Source of the DNA: Parvularculaceae bacterium
Lineage (GTDB): Bacteria > Pseudomonadota > Alphaproteobacteria > Caulobacterales > Parvularculaceae
Length of the DNA stretch: 64,000 bases
NCBI GenBank assembly: GCA_028284065.1
Contig: JANQSJ010000003.1
Location: 62,001-126,000, forward strand
Reading direction: 5' to 3'
Part shown: positions 50,018 to 59,954 of the stretch, piece after piece
Numbering within the stretch: position 1 is the stretch's first letter
Layout of the letters: every line of letters starts with the position of its first letter
Position numbers and translations under genes: made by a program
The notes under the pieces: model-generated
Databases searched by the model: none
Told to the model about the DNA's origin: nothing
Seen by the model: only the letters and a program-made list of their open reading frames with translations

Positions 50018-51901
50018 ATGGACAGCCTGATTGCGATGATGGCCGCATCGCCGCCGCAGATGTGGGCGACATTTGCGATTATCGCAGCGACGGTCGTGGC
50101 GTTCGCGCTCGATCGCTACTCGATCGATCTGATTTCCGCCGCCAGCCTGTCAGCGCTTCTCGTCCTGTTCGTTCTGTGGCCGTTGCAACCGGCGACGCCG
50201 GACCGCGCCGCGTTCGACTATCAGGAACTGCTGAGCGGGTTCGCCAGTCCTGCATTGTTCGCGATCATCGGTCTGTTGATTATCGGCCAAGGCCTGTTTC
50301 AGTCCGGCGCGCTCGAATATCCGACAGAGCGGATGCTCGAGCTTTATGACAAGCGGCCGCTGGTAACGACCGCCATCGTCTTCGTCTTCGTCATGGCGAT
50401 CAGCGCGTTCCTCAACAACACGCCCGTGGTCGTCATGTTCATCCCGATCATCGCGGCGATGGCGAGCAAGCGGAAAACGCCGGCCTCGCGGCTGATGATG
50501 CCGCTCTCGTTCCTGTCGATCTTCGGCGGCATGACGACAGTCATCGGCTCGTCGACGAACATGCTCGCAGTCCAGTCCTATCGGGACACCGTGCCGGGCG
50601 GCGATATCGAGTTCTTCGAACTGACGCCGATGGGCCTCGCGCTCGCCGGCGTCGGCGTCATCTATATGGCGACCGCCGGCCGCAGGCTCTTGCCCCGCCA
50701 CGTCGACCCGGGCGAGGCGCGCAAGGCGCTGCGCGAGGGCAAGCAATTCGTGGCGCAGATTGAAGTCCGGCGCGGCGACGCATTGATCGGCGCGAAACCT
50801 GTGGCGGGCTTCTTCACCGACCTGCCCAACGTCACGGTCCGGATGATCCAGCGGCGGACGCAGGCGATCCTGCCGCCCTATGACGACGTGCAGCTGGCGG
50901 CGGGGGACGTCCTCATCGTCGCGGCGACGCGCGCGGCGCTGACGAGCGTCCTGAAGAACAAGCCTGAGCTGCTCGACGGCGCGGCCACGGAAATCCCGCT
51001 TTCGGAGGAAGACGACGCGCCGAAGCCCCGCGCGCAGCTGACCCTCGCCGAAGCGATCGTCGCTCCCGGCAGCCGGATGATCGGCCGCACCATCGGCCAG
51101 ATCGGGTTCCACTATCAGACGCGGTGCGTCATCCTCGGGGTTGAGCGGCGCAGCCGGATGATGCGCACCCAGATGAACACGCTTAGGCTGGAAGCCGGCG
51201 ACGTTCTTCTCATCCTCGGCGACATCAATGACGTAAGGGCGCTCCGCTCGGAGCGAGATATCCTGATGCTCGAGGGGTCGATAGAAGGCCTGCCCGACCC
51301 GCGCAATGCGCGCATCTGCCTTGCGGTCTTCACCGCCGTTGTCGCGGCGGCCGCCGCCGACATTGTCCCCATCGCCGCCTCGGCGATCATCGGGGCGAGC
51401 GTCATCGTCGCGACGGGCTGCCTGAATGTGCGCCAGGCGGCGCGGGCCGTGGACCGGCGGATTTACCTCCTCATCGGCGCGTCCCTCGCCATGGGCGCAG
51501 CGCTTGAGAACACCGGCGGCGCGCGCCTTATCGGAGAGGCGGTCGCGGCATCGACGGACGGCTTCGGCCCGGTGTTCATGATGTCCGCTTTCTTTATCGT
51601 CTGCGCAGCGATTACGAATGTCTTGTCCAACAATGCGACGGCGGTGTTGTTCGCGCCGATCGCCGTCAACGCGGCGAACGCCGCCGGCATAGATCCGCAC
51701 GCCCTCGTGCTGACGGTGATCTTCGGCGCTAACTGCTCATTTGCGACGCCGGTCGCCTATCAGACGAACCTGCTCGTCCTGACGCCGGGGCAGTACACGT
51801 ACCGCGATTTTCTTGTGGTGGGCGGACCGCTCATCATCGTCCTGTGGATCGCATTCACCTTAATGGCGCCGTTCTATTTCGGCGCGCGAGGGCTGATTTA
51901 A
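50018..51901 (+). CDS. SLC13/DASS family permease with two RCK_C domains
   Basis: 627 residues from the ATG at 50018 (MDSLIAMMAASPPQM); the frame extends to 49850 through low-complexity repeats. N-terminal and C-terminal membrane halves carry the family motif in two copies: AFLNNTPVVVMFIPII with GGMTTVIGSSTNMLAVQSY, and NVLSNNATAVLFAPIAV with ANCSFATPVAYQTNLLV. Between them two TrkA-C/RCK_C domains (about 220-300 and 330-410) include AAGDVLIVAATRAA and EAGDVLLILGDIND. Such proteins are anion symporters for di- or tricarboxylate, sulfate or similar. Substrate unknown. Confidence 0.9.
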   Translation: MDSLIAMMAASPPQMWATFAIIAATVVAFALDRYSIDLISAASLSALLVLFVLWPLQPATPDRAAFDYQELLSGFASPALFAIIGLLIIGQGLFQSGALEYPTERMLELYDKRPLVTTAIVFVFVMAISAFLNNTPVVVMFIPIIAAMASKRKTPASRLMMPLSFLSIFGGMTTVIGSSTNMLAVQSYRDTVPGGDIEFFELTPMGLALAGVGVIYMATAGRRLLPRHVDPGEARKALREGKQFVAQIEVRRGDALIGAKPVAGFFTDLPNVTVRMIQRRTQAILPPYDDVQLAAGDVLIVAATRAALTSVLKNKPELLDGAATEIPLSEEDDAPKPRAQLTLAEAIVAPGSRMIGRTIGQIGFHYQTRCVILGVERRSRMMRTQMNTLRLEAGDVLLILGDINDVRALRSERDILMLEGSIEGLPDPRNARICLAVFTAVVAAAAADIVPIAASAIIGASVIVATGCLNVRQAARAVDRRIYLLIGASLAMGAALENTGGARLIGEAVAASTDGFGPVFMMSAFFIVCAAITNVLSNNATAVLFAPIAVNAANAAGIDPHALVLTVIFGANCSFATPVAYQTNLLVLTPGQYTYRDFLVVGGPLIIVLWIAFTLMAPFYFGARGLI

Positions 51902-52161
51902 GCTCCCGTCAATCCTGTCAGCTAGCGGATCCTTCACCCATCGGCGCCAGTGTCAGCCTCCTCACGGATCATTCGAACCCTACTGAAAGTCGGCGACGCG
52001 CCGCTCCATTCCCGGGCATTGGGCTTGCACCGATCGGCGATTCCGGGGGCGAAATCGCCTTCGCCGGGCGGGGCCTCGCCATGCGGTTGAGCGCGCATGG
52101 ACGCCGGGAGATTGCCGAGCCGCCGCGAGCCGGCTAGGATTCTTCGCAACAGGACGAACGC

Positions 52162-52914
52162 ATGCGAAAAGAAGACGTATCAAGAGAACTCGGCGTCGAC
52201 AGCGGCGATTTCTATATCACCGCCCCGGCGCCCTGCCCCTATCTGGAGGGGCGCCAGGAGCGCAAGGTGTTCTCCTACCTGTCGGGGCCGAATGCGCCGG
52301 CGACGAACAGCGTCCTATCGCAGCGCGGCTTCCGCCGCTCACAGAACATTATTTACCTGCCGGCGTGCGACCGCTGCGCGGCCTGCTCCGCCGTGCGGAT
52401 TGTCGCGCCCGGCTTTACGCTGTCAAAGTCGCGGCGGCGCGTCCTCAATCGCAACGCCGACATCATCCGCCGCATCCGGTCGCCGCGCGCGACCACGGAG
52501 CAGTTTTCCGTCCTGCGCGGCTACCTTGACAGCCGCCACGCGGACGGCGGCATGGCGGACATGACCGTGCTCGACTACGCCTCCATGGTGGAGGAAACGT
52601 CCGTGGACACGATGCTCGTTGAATACGCGGTTCCTGACGGCGACGGCGGCGAACGCGTCGTCGCCTGCGCGCTGACCGACCGGCTCGCGGACGGGCTCTC
52701 CATGGTGTACTCGTTCTTTGACCCTGACGACGCGCACCGCAGCCTCGGCGCCTATATGATTATCGACCATGTGGCGATGGCGCTCGAACTGCGCGCGCGC
52801 CACGTCTATCTCGGGTATTGGGTGCCGGGCTCGCCGAAGATGGACTACAAAAAGAAATTCGGCCCGCTGGAGCGGCTGACGCCTGAGGGCTGGCGGGCGT
52901 TCGCCGACGTCTGA
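52162..52914 (+). CDS. bpt: aspartate/glutamate leucyltransferase Bpt
   Basis: 250 residues, the family length. The N-terminal domain shows CPYLEGRQERKVFSYL, NSVLSQRGFRRSQNIIY, and CDRCAACSAVRI with the conserved Cys cluster. The C-terminal GNAT-like fold has SMVYSFFDPDDAHRSLGAYM and HVYLGYWVPGSPKMDYKKKF. Bpt transfers leucine from Leu-tRNA to N-terminal Asp or Glu, creating an N-degron for ClpS and ClpAP. Distinguishing Bpt from eukaryotic-type Ate1 relies on bacterial context. It stands alone between transporters. Confidence 0.93.
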   Translation: MRKEDVSRELGVDSGDFYITAPAPCPYLEGRQERKVFSYLSGPNAPATNSVLSQRGFRRSQNIIYLPACDRCAACSAVRIVAPGFTLSKSRRRVLNRNADIIRRIRSPRATTEQFSVLRGYLDSRHADGGMADMTVLDYASMVEETSVDTMLVEYAVPDGDGGERVVACALTDRLADGLSMVYSFFDPDDAHRSLGAYMIIDHVAMALELRARHVYLGYWVPGSPKMDYKKKFGPLERLTPEGWRAFADV

Positions 52915-53061
52915 CGACCCCTTTAACGGGCGCATGCCGTCGCGCTTCGCGCGCCTCTCCCCTTTTCAAGGGCGTCCGGCCCACGTAACCCTAAAGCGTC
53001 AACGATAACGGAGCGGCCGCGCGCATGGCCGCCCCTCCCGGAAACGCGTGAGAGACGGGCC

Positions 53062-54183
53062 ATGATCGACCGACGGCGATTGATTTCCGGAGGCGCGGCG
53101 GCGGGCGCAGCCGGCCTCGCTGCGGGCTGCGACTGCGGTCCGGCGACGGAGCTTCCGGGCGCGGGGCTCGGCGGCATCTCCCCACGCGAGCTTCGCATGG
53201 TGACCACCTGGCCAAAGGATTTTCCGGGCCTTGGCACGATGGCGGAGCGCACGGCGCAGTTCATCACTGAAATGAGCGGCGGCGCCATGCGCGTCACCGT
53301 CTATGCCGCAGGCGAGCTTGTCAGCGCTTTCGAGAGTTTTGACGCCGTTTCAACCGGCGCCGCCGATCTTTATCACGGGGCGGAGTATTACTGGGTGGGC
53401 AAGTCCCAGGCGTATCCATTCTTCACCGCCGTGCCATTCGGCATGACGACGACGGAGATCATGGCGTGGTGCGAGTTCGGCGGCGGCCAGGAGCTGTGGG
53501 ATGAACTCGCCGCCGGCTTCAACATCAAGCCGTTTATCGCCGGCAACACAGGCCACCAGATGGGCGGCTGGTTCAAAGAGCCGTTTGACAACCTTGAAGA
53601 CCTGCGCGGCCGGATAGTCCGTATGCCAGGCATTGGCGGCGAAGTATTGCGACGGATCGGCGCGTCGGCCGTGGCGCTGTCCGGCGGCGAGATCTATCAG
53701 GCGTTGCAGTCAGGCGCCATAGACGGCACGGAATGGGTCGGCCCCTGGAACGATCTCGCCTTCGGGTTTTATCGGGAGGCGAAGTATTATTACTGGCCGG
53801 GCTTCCATGAGCCGGGCGCGCAGCTTGGGGTCGGCGTCAATCTCGATGTCTGGAACGGCCTGACTTTCCAGGAGAAGTCGATTATCGAGGGCGCGTGCCA
53901 GCGCGCCAATCACATGTCGATAGCCGAGTACGGACATTTCAACGGCATCGGACTTGAGCAGCTTGTGACGGAGCATGGCGTCGAGTTGCGCGAAACGCCG
54001 CCTGACGTCATGGAGGCCCTCGCCCGCGAAACGAAAACCGTTCTGGAGGACATTGCAAAGACCGACGACATCTCCCGGCGGATCTTCGAGAGCTATCGCG
54101 ACGCCATCAAACGCTCCGGCGAGTGGAGCCGCATCTCCGACGAAGCCTATATGGCGACGCGCCGCCGCGTCTTCGAGCTTTAG
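53062..54183 (+). CDS. TRAP transporter substrate-binding protein (DctP family)
   Basis: 373 residues. The N-terminus DRRRLISGGAAAGAAGLAA resembles a twin-arginine signal and ends in a possible lipobox (AAGC, Cys23). The mature part has RMVTTWPKDFPGLGTMAERT, YAAGELVSAFESFDAVSTGA and LQSGAIDGTEWVGPWNDLAF, the motif of the carboxylate-binding DctP/TakP branch, where a conserved Arg (in RGRIVRMPG) binds the ligand carboxylate. It is 12 bp before dctQ, and the three genes form one TRAP transporter. A 2-oxoacid or other monocarboxylate is likely. Confidence 0.92.
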   Translation: MIDRRRLISGGAAAGAAGLAAGCDCGPATELPGAGLGGISPRELRMVTTWPKDFPGLGTMAERTAQFITEMSGGAMRVTVYAAGELVSAFESFDAVSTGAADLYHGAEYYWVGKSQAYPFFTAVPFGMTTTEIMAWCEFGGGQELWDELAAGFNIKPFIAGNTGHQMGGWFKEPFDNLEDLRGRIVRMPGIGGEVLRRIGASAVALSGGEIYQALQSGAIDGTEWVGPWNDLAFGFYREAKYYYWPGFHEPGAQLGVGVNLDVWNGLTFQEKSIIEGACQRANHMSIAEYGHFNGIGLEQLVTEHGVELRETPPDVMEALARETKTVLEDIAKTDDISRRIFESYRDAIKRSGEWSRISDEAYMATRRRVFEL

Positions 54184-54195
54184 GGGCGCGTACGT

Positions 54196-55005
54196 ATGCT
54201 GACGGCGACTGGCGATTTCCTAATGCTGACGCTCTGGTGCGTTTTGGCCCCGGCGCTCCTGGTTCCCGCCGCTTCATTGGTCGGCGGCCGCGGCGAAGGC
54301 GGCGCCCAAGCGGCAGCCCTTATCGCTCTGACGACGGTCATCTTCGCCGCCGCTTACTTTTTTGCAGACGCCGCAGTCGACCTCACTGCGGCGAGCCCGC
54401 CGCTTTACACGCTTGGCGTCCTCGCCGGCGCGACGCTCGTCCTTGCCGGCCTTGTCCGAACGCAAGGCGGACTTCAGTTATCGCTGGCGATCTCGGCGGC
54501 GCTCCGCCCGATCGTCTCCGCGACCGGCAAGGCGACGGGGCTCTTCGTGCTGGCGATGGCGCTTATTCAGTTCACGGTCGTTGTCCTGCGCTACGTGTTC
54601 GGATGGAATTCCATCCTTCTGCAGGAAAGCGTCACCTATCTCCATGGCGGGATTTTCCTCCTCGCCGCGGGCTATGCGCTCCTGACCAATGACCATGTGC
54701 GGGTCGACATTTTCTATGGATCGGCGACGCCGAGACGCCGGGCGATGATCGACCTATTCGGCGCATACGCCTTTTTGTTTCCGTTCCTTCTGCTCGTCCT
54801 CGCCATGTCCGCTCCCTACGTCGCGAACAGCTGGGCGGCGCTTGAGGGGTCGACGGAGCAGTCGGGCATTCAGGCGGTCTTTTTGTTGAAGTCGCTTATC
54901 CCGACATTCGCCAGTCTCCTGCTCGCCGCCGGCTTTGTCTTGGCCACGGACGCGGCGCGGATCATCCGCGAGACGGCGCCCGGCCGGGCGACGGCGGCCG
55001 CCTGA
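54196..55005 (+). CDS. dctQ: TRAP transporter small permease DctQ, N-terminally extended
   Basis: 269 residues, about 90 longer than usual. The C-terminal part (about 110-260) is a normal DctQ with four helices and the motif QESVTYLHGGIFLLAAGYAL followed by NDHVRVDIFYG. The first 95 residues add about three hydrophobic segments (for example LIALTTVIFAAAYFFADAAV) that I do not recognise. The stop overlaps the next start by one base (TGATG). DctQ bridges the large permease and the membrane. No strong Shine-Dalgarno is visible, but the ATG at 54196 directly follows dctP. Confidence 0.88.
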   Translation: MLTATGDFLMLTLWCVLAPALLVPAASLVGGRGEGGAQAAALIALTTVIFAAAYFFADAAVDLTAASPPLYTLGVLAGATLVLAGLVRTQGGLQLSLAISAALRPIVSATGKATGLFVLAMALIQFTVVVLRYVFGWNSILLQESVTYLHGGIFLLAAGYALLTNDHVRVDIFYGSATPRRRAMIDLFGAYAFLFPFLLLVLAMSAPYVANSWAALEGSTEQSGIQAVFLLKSLIPTFASLLLAAGFVLATDAARIIRETAPGRATAAA

Positions 55006-56618
55006 TGGACGCAAGCACTGGTTTTTGCCTCTGCGCGGCGGCGGGCTGGCTTGACGTGATTATGGTCGCGGCGCTCTGCGGCGCCATTCTGCTCGGCTTC
55101 CCCGTCGCGTTCAGCCTCGCCGGCGTCGCCATCGTCTTCGCCGTCATCGGCCTCGCATCAGGCGTCTTCGACCCGAGCTTCCTCCAGCCTATCCCGCAGC
55201 GGATCAATGGCGCCGTCATGAACTCGACCCTCATCGCCGTGCCGATGTTCGTGCTGATGGGCGTGATCCTCGAAAAGGCCAAGATCGCCGAAGAATTGCT
55301 GGACGAACTCGCCCGCCTTTTCGGGTCGCTGCGCGGCGGGCTCGGCATATCGGTCACCGTCGTCGGCGCGCTCCTCGCCGCCTCCACCGGCATCGTCGGC
55401 GCGACCGTCGTCACCATGGGGCTCCTCAGCCTGCCGACCATGCTGAAGCGCGGCTATGAGCCGTCCTTCGCCTGCGGATCGATCGCAGCCGCCGGCACGC
55501 TCGGACAGATCATTCCGCCCTCAATCGTGCTCATCCTCCTCGGCGACGTCATCTCCAACGCCTATCAGAAGGCGCAGCTGGAGCAGGGCGTCTTCGCGCC
55601 GGAGACGGTGTCCGTCGGCGATCTTTTCGCCGGCGCGCTGTTCCCGGGGCTAATGCTCGTGGGGCTGTACCTTCTTTATCAGATCGCCGTCGCCACCTTT
55701 CAGGGCGCCAAGGCGCCGGCGATCCCGCAGTCGGAGCTCGGCTCGCGCAAAGAGGTCTGGATGGCCGCGGCGCGCACCCTGCCCGCGCCCTTGCTCCTTA
55801 TCTTCGCCGTCCTCGGATCAATCCTCGCCGGCGCCGCGACGCCGACGGAAGCGGCGAGCGTCGGCGCCATCGGCGCGCTTCTCATCGCCGGATCGCGCCG
55901 GCGCGAAGGCGCGGCGAAGCCGTGGGAGGGACGCGCCATCGCCGCGGCCGCCGCCTCCATCGTCGCGCTTATCCTCCTTACCTCGAACCTCGACTTGCGC
56001 CTCGGCCGCGAGGCGCCGACCGGAATCGAAACGCTCGGCATCTGGGTCGCCTTCGGCCTCACCGCGCTCATCCCGCTCGGCCTCGGCGCAAGCGTCCTGC
56101 GTCTCATGCGCGGCGGCGTGCTCTCCGCCGCGGCCGACCAAACGATCCGCGTGACGACCATGGTCTTTACGATCCTCATCGGCGCGGCGGCGTTCTCACT
56201 CGTCTTTCGCGGCCTCGGCGGCGAGGAGACGGTGCGCGCCGCCCTCGACGCCGCGCCCGGCGGCCTTGTCGGCGCCGTCGTCGCGGTGATGCTTGTGATG
56301 TTCGTGCTCGGATTTTTCCTCGACTTCATAGAGATCACGTTCGTCGTCGTGCCGCTCGTCGCGCCGGCGCTGCTGAAAATGGGCGTCGATCCTGTGTGGC
56401 TCGGCGTCATGATGGCGATCAATCTGCAAACGTCGTTCCTGACGCCGCCGTTCGGTTTCGCGCTCTTTTACCTTCGCGGCGTCGCGCCTGAGGCGGTGCG
56501 CACGGCGCAGATCTATCGCGGCGCGATCCCGTTCATCGCCCTGCAGATCGCCGCCCTCGCCGCGCTCACCGCCTTCCCGGCGATCGCCACCTGGCTGCCG
56601 TCGGCGCTTTACGATTGA
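55005..56618 (+). CDS. dctM: TRAP transporter large permease DctM
   Basis: 537 residues with about twelve or more membrane segments. Motifs typical of DctM include GFPVAFSLAGVAIVFAV, STLIAVPMFVLMGVILEKA, STGIVGATVVTMGLLSLPTM and GTLGQIIPPSIVLILLGDV in the first half, and GFFLDFIEITFVVVPLVAPAL, INLQTSFLTPPFGFALFYL in the second. It is the sodium-coupled translocation subunit. A central insertion of about 80 residues (around 260-345) carries extra hydrophobic segments. The 3' end overlaps the convergent J-protein gene by ten bases. Confidence 0.93.
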   Translation: MDASTGFCLCAAAGWLDVIMVAALCGAILLGFPVAFSLAGVAIVFAVIGLASGVFDPSFLQPIPQRINGAVMNSTLIAVPMFVLMGVILEKAKIAEELLDELARLFGSLRGGLGISVTVVGALLAASTGIVGATVVTMGLLSLPTMLKRGYEPSFACGSIAAAGTLGQIIPPSIVLILLGDVISNAYQKAQLEQGVFAPETVSVGDLFAGALFPGLMLVGLYLLYQIAVATFQGAKAPAIPQSELGSRKEVWMAAARTLPAPLLLIFAVLGSILAGAATPTEAASVGAIGALLIAGSRRREGAAKPWEGRAIAAAAASIVALILLTSNLDLRLGREAPTGIETLGIWVAFGLTALIPLGLGASVLRLMRGGVLSAAADQTIRVTTMVFTILIGAAAFSLVFRGLGGEETVRAALDAAPGGLVGAVVAVMLVMFVLGFFLDFIEITFVVVPLVAPALLKMGVDPVWLGVMMAINLQTSFLTPPFGFALFYLRGVAPEAVRTAQIYRGAIPFIALQIAALAALTAFPAIATWLPSALYD

Positions 56619-57154
56619 GGCTTTTCCCCGTCGCCCGGCGCGGCGGCAGGCGGCCCGTCGGCGGCCGCTCTTGCGACAAGCCGGTCGCGCGCGGCGTTGA
56701 TCTGCGAGGCGAGATAGTCATTGCCGCCCTGATCGGGGTGCAGGCGCGCGATGAGCCGCTTGTGAGCGGCCTTCACTTCTTCCGCGCTCGCGTCCGCCGA
56801 AACGCCGAGTATGGACGCGGCCTCGGCGTCGGAGCTGAGATGCGCCCCGTCAGTCGTCGGAACCTGCTCTCTGTCCGACGCCGACAGGTCCTCGCGCACC
56901 GTCCGCTCCCGCCATATCTCGATGCCCGTGACGCCGCCGGCGGCGAGCAGGATCATGAGCGCGACGGGAAAGAGCTTGACGGCGAAAAGCGCGGCGGCGA
57001 GGGCGAGCCAGGCGGCGAGCTTCAGGAGCGTGACCGTGCGAACGCCGACCACCTCCTCGCGCGCGCCCGCATCGCCGCTTCGCGCCGACTGGAAGAGGGC
57101 GACGCCAGCCACCGCCAGCGCCGCGATGAGCGCAATTGCGCCGACTAAGCCCAT
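56609..57154 (-). CDS. Tim14-like membrane-anchored DnaJ-domain protein
   Basis: About 181 residues from an ATG at 57154; the frame extends to 57277 with basic, unlikely sequence. Two N-terminal hydrophobic helices (MGLVGAIALIAALAVAGVA and FPVALMILLAAGGVTG) anchor it, and the last 60 residues form a J domain: ILGVSADASAEEVKAAHKRL, the invariant HPD, then QGGNDYLASQINAARDRLV. That ending closely follows the mitochondrial Tim14/Pam18 pattern. It should stimulate DnaK at the inner membrane, on the cytoplasmic side. No recognised partner is adjacent. Confidence 0.85.
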   Translation of the reverse strand: MGLVGAIALIAALAVAGVALFQSARSGDAGAREEVVGVRTVTLLKLAAWLALAAALFAVKLFPVALMILLAAGGVTGIEIWRERTVREDLSASDREQVPTTDGAHLSSDAEAASILGVSADASAEEVKAAHKRLIARLHPDQGGNDYLASQINAARDRLVARAAADGPPAAAPGDGEKPQS

Positions 57155-57298
57155 CGGCGAAAACCACGCGCTGCGCCGCGCGCCTGCCCGGAATAAGTGG
57201 CCAAGGTCATGGGCGCGACCATGCCAGACGGCCCGGCGCGCAAGCAAGCTAAAGCGTCTTGGGGCGACATGGCGCAACGCGCACGCCGCATGACCCGC

Positions 57299-57655
57299 TT
57301 AGCGAACCGACTTCACCGAATTATCGTCGTTGATGAGCACGACCGTCGGCTTGTAGTTCCGCGCCGTCTCAGCCTCCACCTGGGCGAATGCCGCGATGAT
57401 CACCTTGTCGCCAGGCTCGGCATAGCGGGCCGCGCCGCCGTTCAGCATCACTTCCCCGGATCCGCGCGCGCCGTTGATGACATAGGTCTGAATTCGCGAC
57501 CCGCTCGTCACGTTCCACACATCGACGCGCTCGAACTCCACAAGGCCCGCCGCATCCAGAAGATCCTGGTCAATTTGAATCGAGCCTTCGTAATGGAGGT
57601 CCGTCTTCGTCACGGTCGCGCCGTGAAGCTTGGTCTTCAGAAGGGAAAGGAACAC
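57299..57655 (-). CDS. panD: aspartate 1-decarboxylase
   Basis: 118 residues, the normal length. The autocatalytic cleavage site YEGS has Gly24-Ser25, where Ser25 becomes the pyruvoyl group. Other family motifs are KTKLHGATVTKTDLHYEGS, FERVDVWNVTSGSRIQTYVI, NGAARYAEPGDKVIIAAFAQ and KPTVVLINDDN. PanD converts L-aspartate to beta-alanine for pantothenate and CoA. It is not adjacent to other pan genes. It diverges from acs, giving a CoA-related pair. Confidence 0.97.
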   Translation of the reverse strand: MFLSLLKTKLHGATVTKTDLHYEGSIQIDQDLLDAAGLVEFERVDVWNVTSGSRIQTYVINGARGSGEVMLNGGAARYAEPGDKVIIAAFAQVEAETARNYKPTVVLINDDNSVKSVR

Positions 57656-57798
57656 GGGATAAAACGCTCGGAAACTTGCTTCGTCCGTGCAGATAACGCC
57701 GCCTTACGCGCGCCGCAAGCGGCGCCCGGACGCCCTGTCGCTTACGGTTTGAAAGCTTCGCCCGCGACCGGTAGATTGCGCCAAAAAGGAAGCGCCTC

Positions 57799-59742
57799 AT
57801 GACCGAAACGACCGATATCTTCCCGCCGCCGGCCGACTTCGTTTCATCCGCCCGGATCGACGGGCAGACGGCGGCTAAGCTGCGCGAAGAAGCCGCCGCG
57901 CTGGAAGACGCCCATTGGCGGCGCATTGGCGGGCGGCTCGACTGGATAACGCCATTCAGCAAGGTCAAGGACGTCTCGTTTCACAAAGACGATTTCCGCA
58001 TTCGCTGGTTCGAGGACGGCGTCCTCAACGCGTGCGTGAATTGCGTCGACCGGCACCTGGAGAAGAACGGCGACGACGTCGCAATCCTCTGGGAGGGTGA
58101 CGAGCCGTCGGACAGCGCCGCGCTTACCTATCGCGAGCTGCACGCGGAAGTTTGCCGCATGGCGAACATCCTGAAGGCCCGCGACGTCAAGAAGGGCGAC
58201 CGCGTCGTCATTTACATGCCGATGATTCCCGAGGCGGCGGTCGCGATGCTCGCCTGCGCGCGCATCGGCGCGGTGCATTCCGTCGTCTTCGGCGGCTTTT
58301 CGCCGGACGCGCTGGCGAGCCGCATTGAGGACTGCGGCGCCCGGACGGTCATCACCGCCGACGAAGGCGTGCGCGGCGGCAAGGCCGTCCCGCTGAAGGC
58401 CAATGTGGACGCGGCGCTTGAGAAAACCGCTGATGCGCGGCTCGTTCTTGTCGTGCGCCGCACGGGGGCGAAAATCGACTGGCAGGGGGGGCGCGATCTG
58501 TGGTGGCACGAAGCGCGCGAGGACGTCTCGCCCCACGCCGCGGCGGAGCCGATGAACGCCGAAGACCCGCTCTTTATTCTTTATACGTCGGGCTCCACCG
58601 GCAAGCCGAAAGGCGTATTGCATACGACGGGCGGCTATCTCGCCTGGGCGTCCTGGACGCATGAGGCCGTCTTCGACCTGAAAGAGGACGACGTCTATTG
58701 GTGCACGGCGGACGTCGGCTGGGTCACGGGCCACAGCTATATCGTCTACGGACCGCTGGCGAACGGCGCGAAGACGCTGATGTTCGAGGGCGTGCCCACC
58801 TATCCCGACGCCTCGCGCTTCTGGAAGGTGTGCGAGAAGCACAAGGTGACGATCTTCTATACCGCGCCGACGGCGATCAGAGCGCTGATGCGCGAAGGCG
58901 ACGCGCCGGTCGCGAGCGCCGATCTCTCCTCGCTGCGGCTTCTCGGCACCGTCGGCGAGCCGATCAATCCGGAGGCGTGGCGCTGGTATCACCGCGTCGT
59001 CGGCGGCGGGCGATGCCCGGTGGTCGACACCTGGTGGCAGACCGAGACAGGCGCCGCGCTCATTGCGCCCCTTCCCGCCGCGACGAACCTGAAACCCGGC
59101 TCGGCCACCCTGCCGCTCCCTGGCGTCAAGCCGGCGCTCGTTGACGGGCAAGGCAGTTTTCTTGAGGGCGCGACCAGCGGCAATCTCGTCCTCACCGACT
59201 CCTGGCCGGGTCAGATGCGCACGGTTTACGGCGACCACGAACGGTTCCTCGAGACCTATTTCACCACCTATCCCGGCCTCTACTTCACCGGCGACGGCGC
59301 GCGCCGCGACGAGGACGGGTTTTATTGGATCACGGGCCGCGTCGACGACGTGCTTAATGTCTCCGGCCACCGCCTCGGCACCGCCGAAATCGAAAGCGCG
59401 CTCGTCCTGCACCCGGACGTCGCCGAAGCGGCGGTCGTCGGCTACCCGCACGACGTCAAGGGTCAGGGCGTCTACGCCTATGTGACGCTGATGGAAGGCG
59501 TAGAGGCGAGCGGAGACGCCGAAAAGGCGCTAGCCGATATCGTCAGCACAGAGATAAGTAGGATCGCGAAGCCGGACCTCATCCATTTCGCGCCGGGCCT
59601 GCCGAAGACCCGCTCCGGCAAGATCATGCGCCGCATCCTGCGCAAGATAGCCGAGAACGAGTTCTCGAACCTCGGCGACACCTCCACCCTCGCCGACCCC
59701 GGCGTCGTCGACGCCTTGATTGAGGGACGGAAGAACAGGTAG
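57799..59742 (+). CDS. acs: acetyl-CoA synthetase
   Basis: 647 residues, matching Acs. Motifs: [20 protein letters not shown], the ATP-binding [71 protein letters not shown], and [18 protein letters not shown] containing the Lys that is acetylated by Pat-type enzymes. It activates acetate with ATP and CoA through acetyl-AMP. It diverges from panD. A hairpin-containing repeat follows the stop. Confidence 0.97.
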   Translation: MTETTDIFPPPADFVSSARIDGQTAAKLREEAAALEDAHWRRIGGRLDWITPFSKVKDVSFHKDDFRIRWFEDGVLNACVNCVDRHLEKNGDDVAILWEGDEPSDSAALTYRELHAEVCRMANILKARDVKKGDRVVIYMPMIPEAAVAMLACARIGAVHSVVFGGFSPDALASRIEDCGARTVITADEGVRGGKAVPLKANVDAALEKTADARLVLVVRRTGAKIDWQGGRDLWWHEAREDVSPHAAAEPMNAEDPLFILYTSGSTGKPKGVLHTTGGYLAWASWTHEAVFDLKEDDVYWCTADVGWVTGHSYIVYGPLANGAKTLMFEGVPTYPDASRFWKVCEKHKVTIFYTAPTAIRALMREGDAPVASADLSSLRLLGTVGEPINPEAWRWYHRVVGGGRCPVVDTWWQTETGAALIAPLPAATNLKPGSATLPLPGVKPALVDGQGSFLEGATSGNLVLTDSWPGQMRTVYGDHERFLETYFTTYPGLYFTGDGARRDEDGFYWITGRVDDVLNVSGHRLGTAEIESALVLHPDVAEAAVVGYPHDVKGQGVYAYVTLMEGVEASGDAEKALADIVSTEISRIAKPDLIHFAPGLPKTRSGKIMRRILRKIAENEFSNLGDTSTLADPGVVDALIEGRKNR

Positions 59743-59767
59743 GGGCGCTGCGTTTCCGATCTCCGTC

Positions 59768-59860
59768 CATCCCGGCGAAGGCCGGGATCCAGACAAAGAA
59801 AAGTGTCAGGCGAAGCCTGTCTTTATGTTTGAGCTGGACTCCGGCCTTCGCCGGAGTAAT
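59768..59860. repeat. paired palindromic intergenic repeat
   Basis: CATCCCGGCGAAGGCCGGGA (59768-59787) and CTGGACTCCGGCCTTCGCCG (59834-59853) are GC-rich palindromes of the type dispersed in alphaproteobacterial intergenic regions, and the two copies are near-complements of each other. Between them CAGGC-GAA-GCCTG (59807-59819), flanked by AAAG and TCTTTATGTTT, may terminate acs transcription. Confidence 0.75.
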
Positions 59861-59954
59861 CGGGGCGAAAAGCGACGACCCCACTAAACGACGGCGGCTC
59901 TTTGGCGCACGACGCCCCGCATCACATCCGCCGCGACCCGCGCATAGATCGCGA

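Noticed and set aside
50150-51700. Minus-strand open frame of 516 codons
   Set aside because: It is the shadow of the SLC13 permease gene; the translation is Arg/Asp/His repeats without structure.
57844-59451. Minus-strand open frame of 535 codons
   Set aside because: It is antisense to acs, whose motifs are unmistakable.
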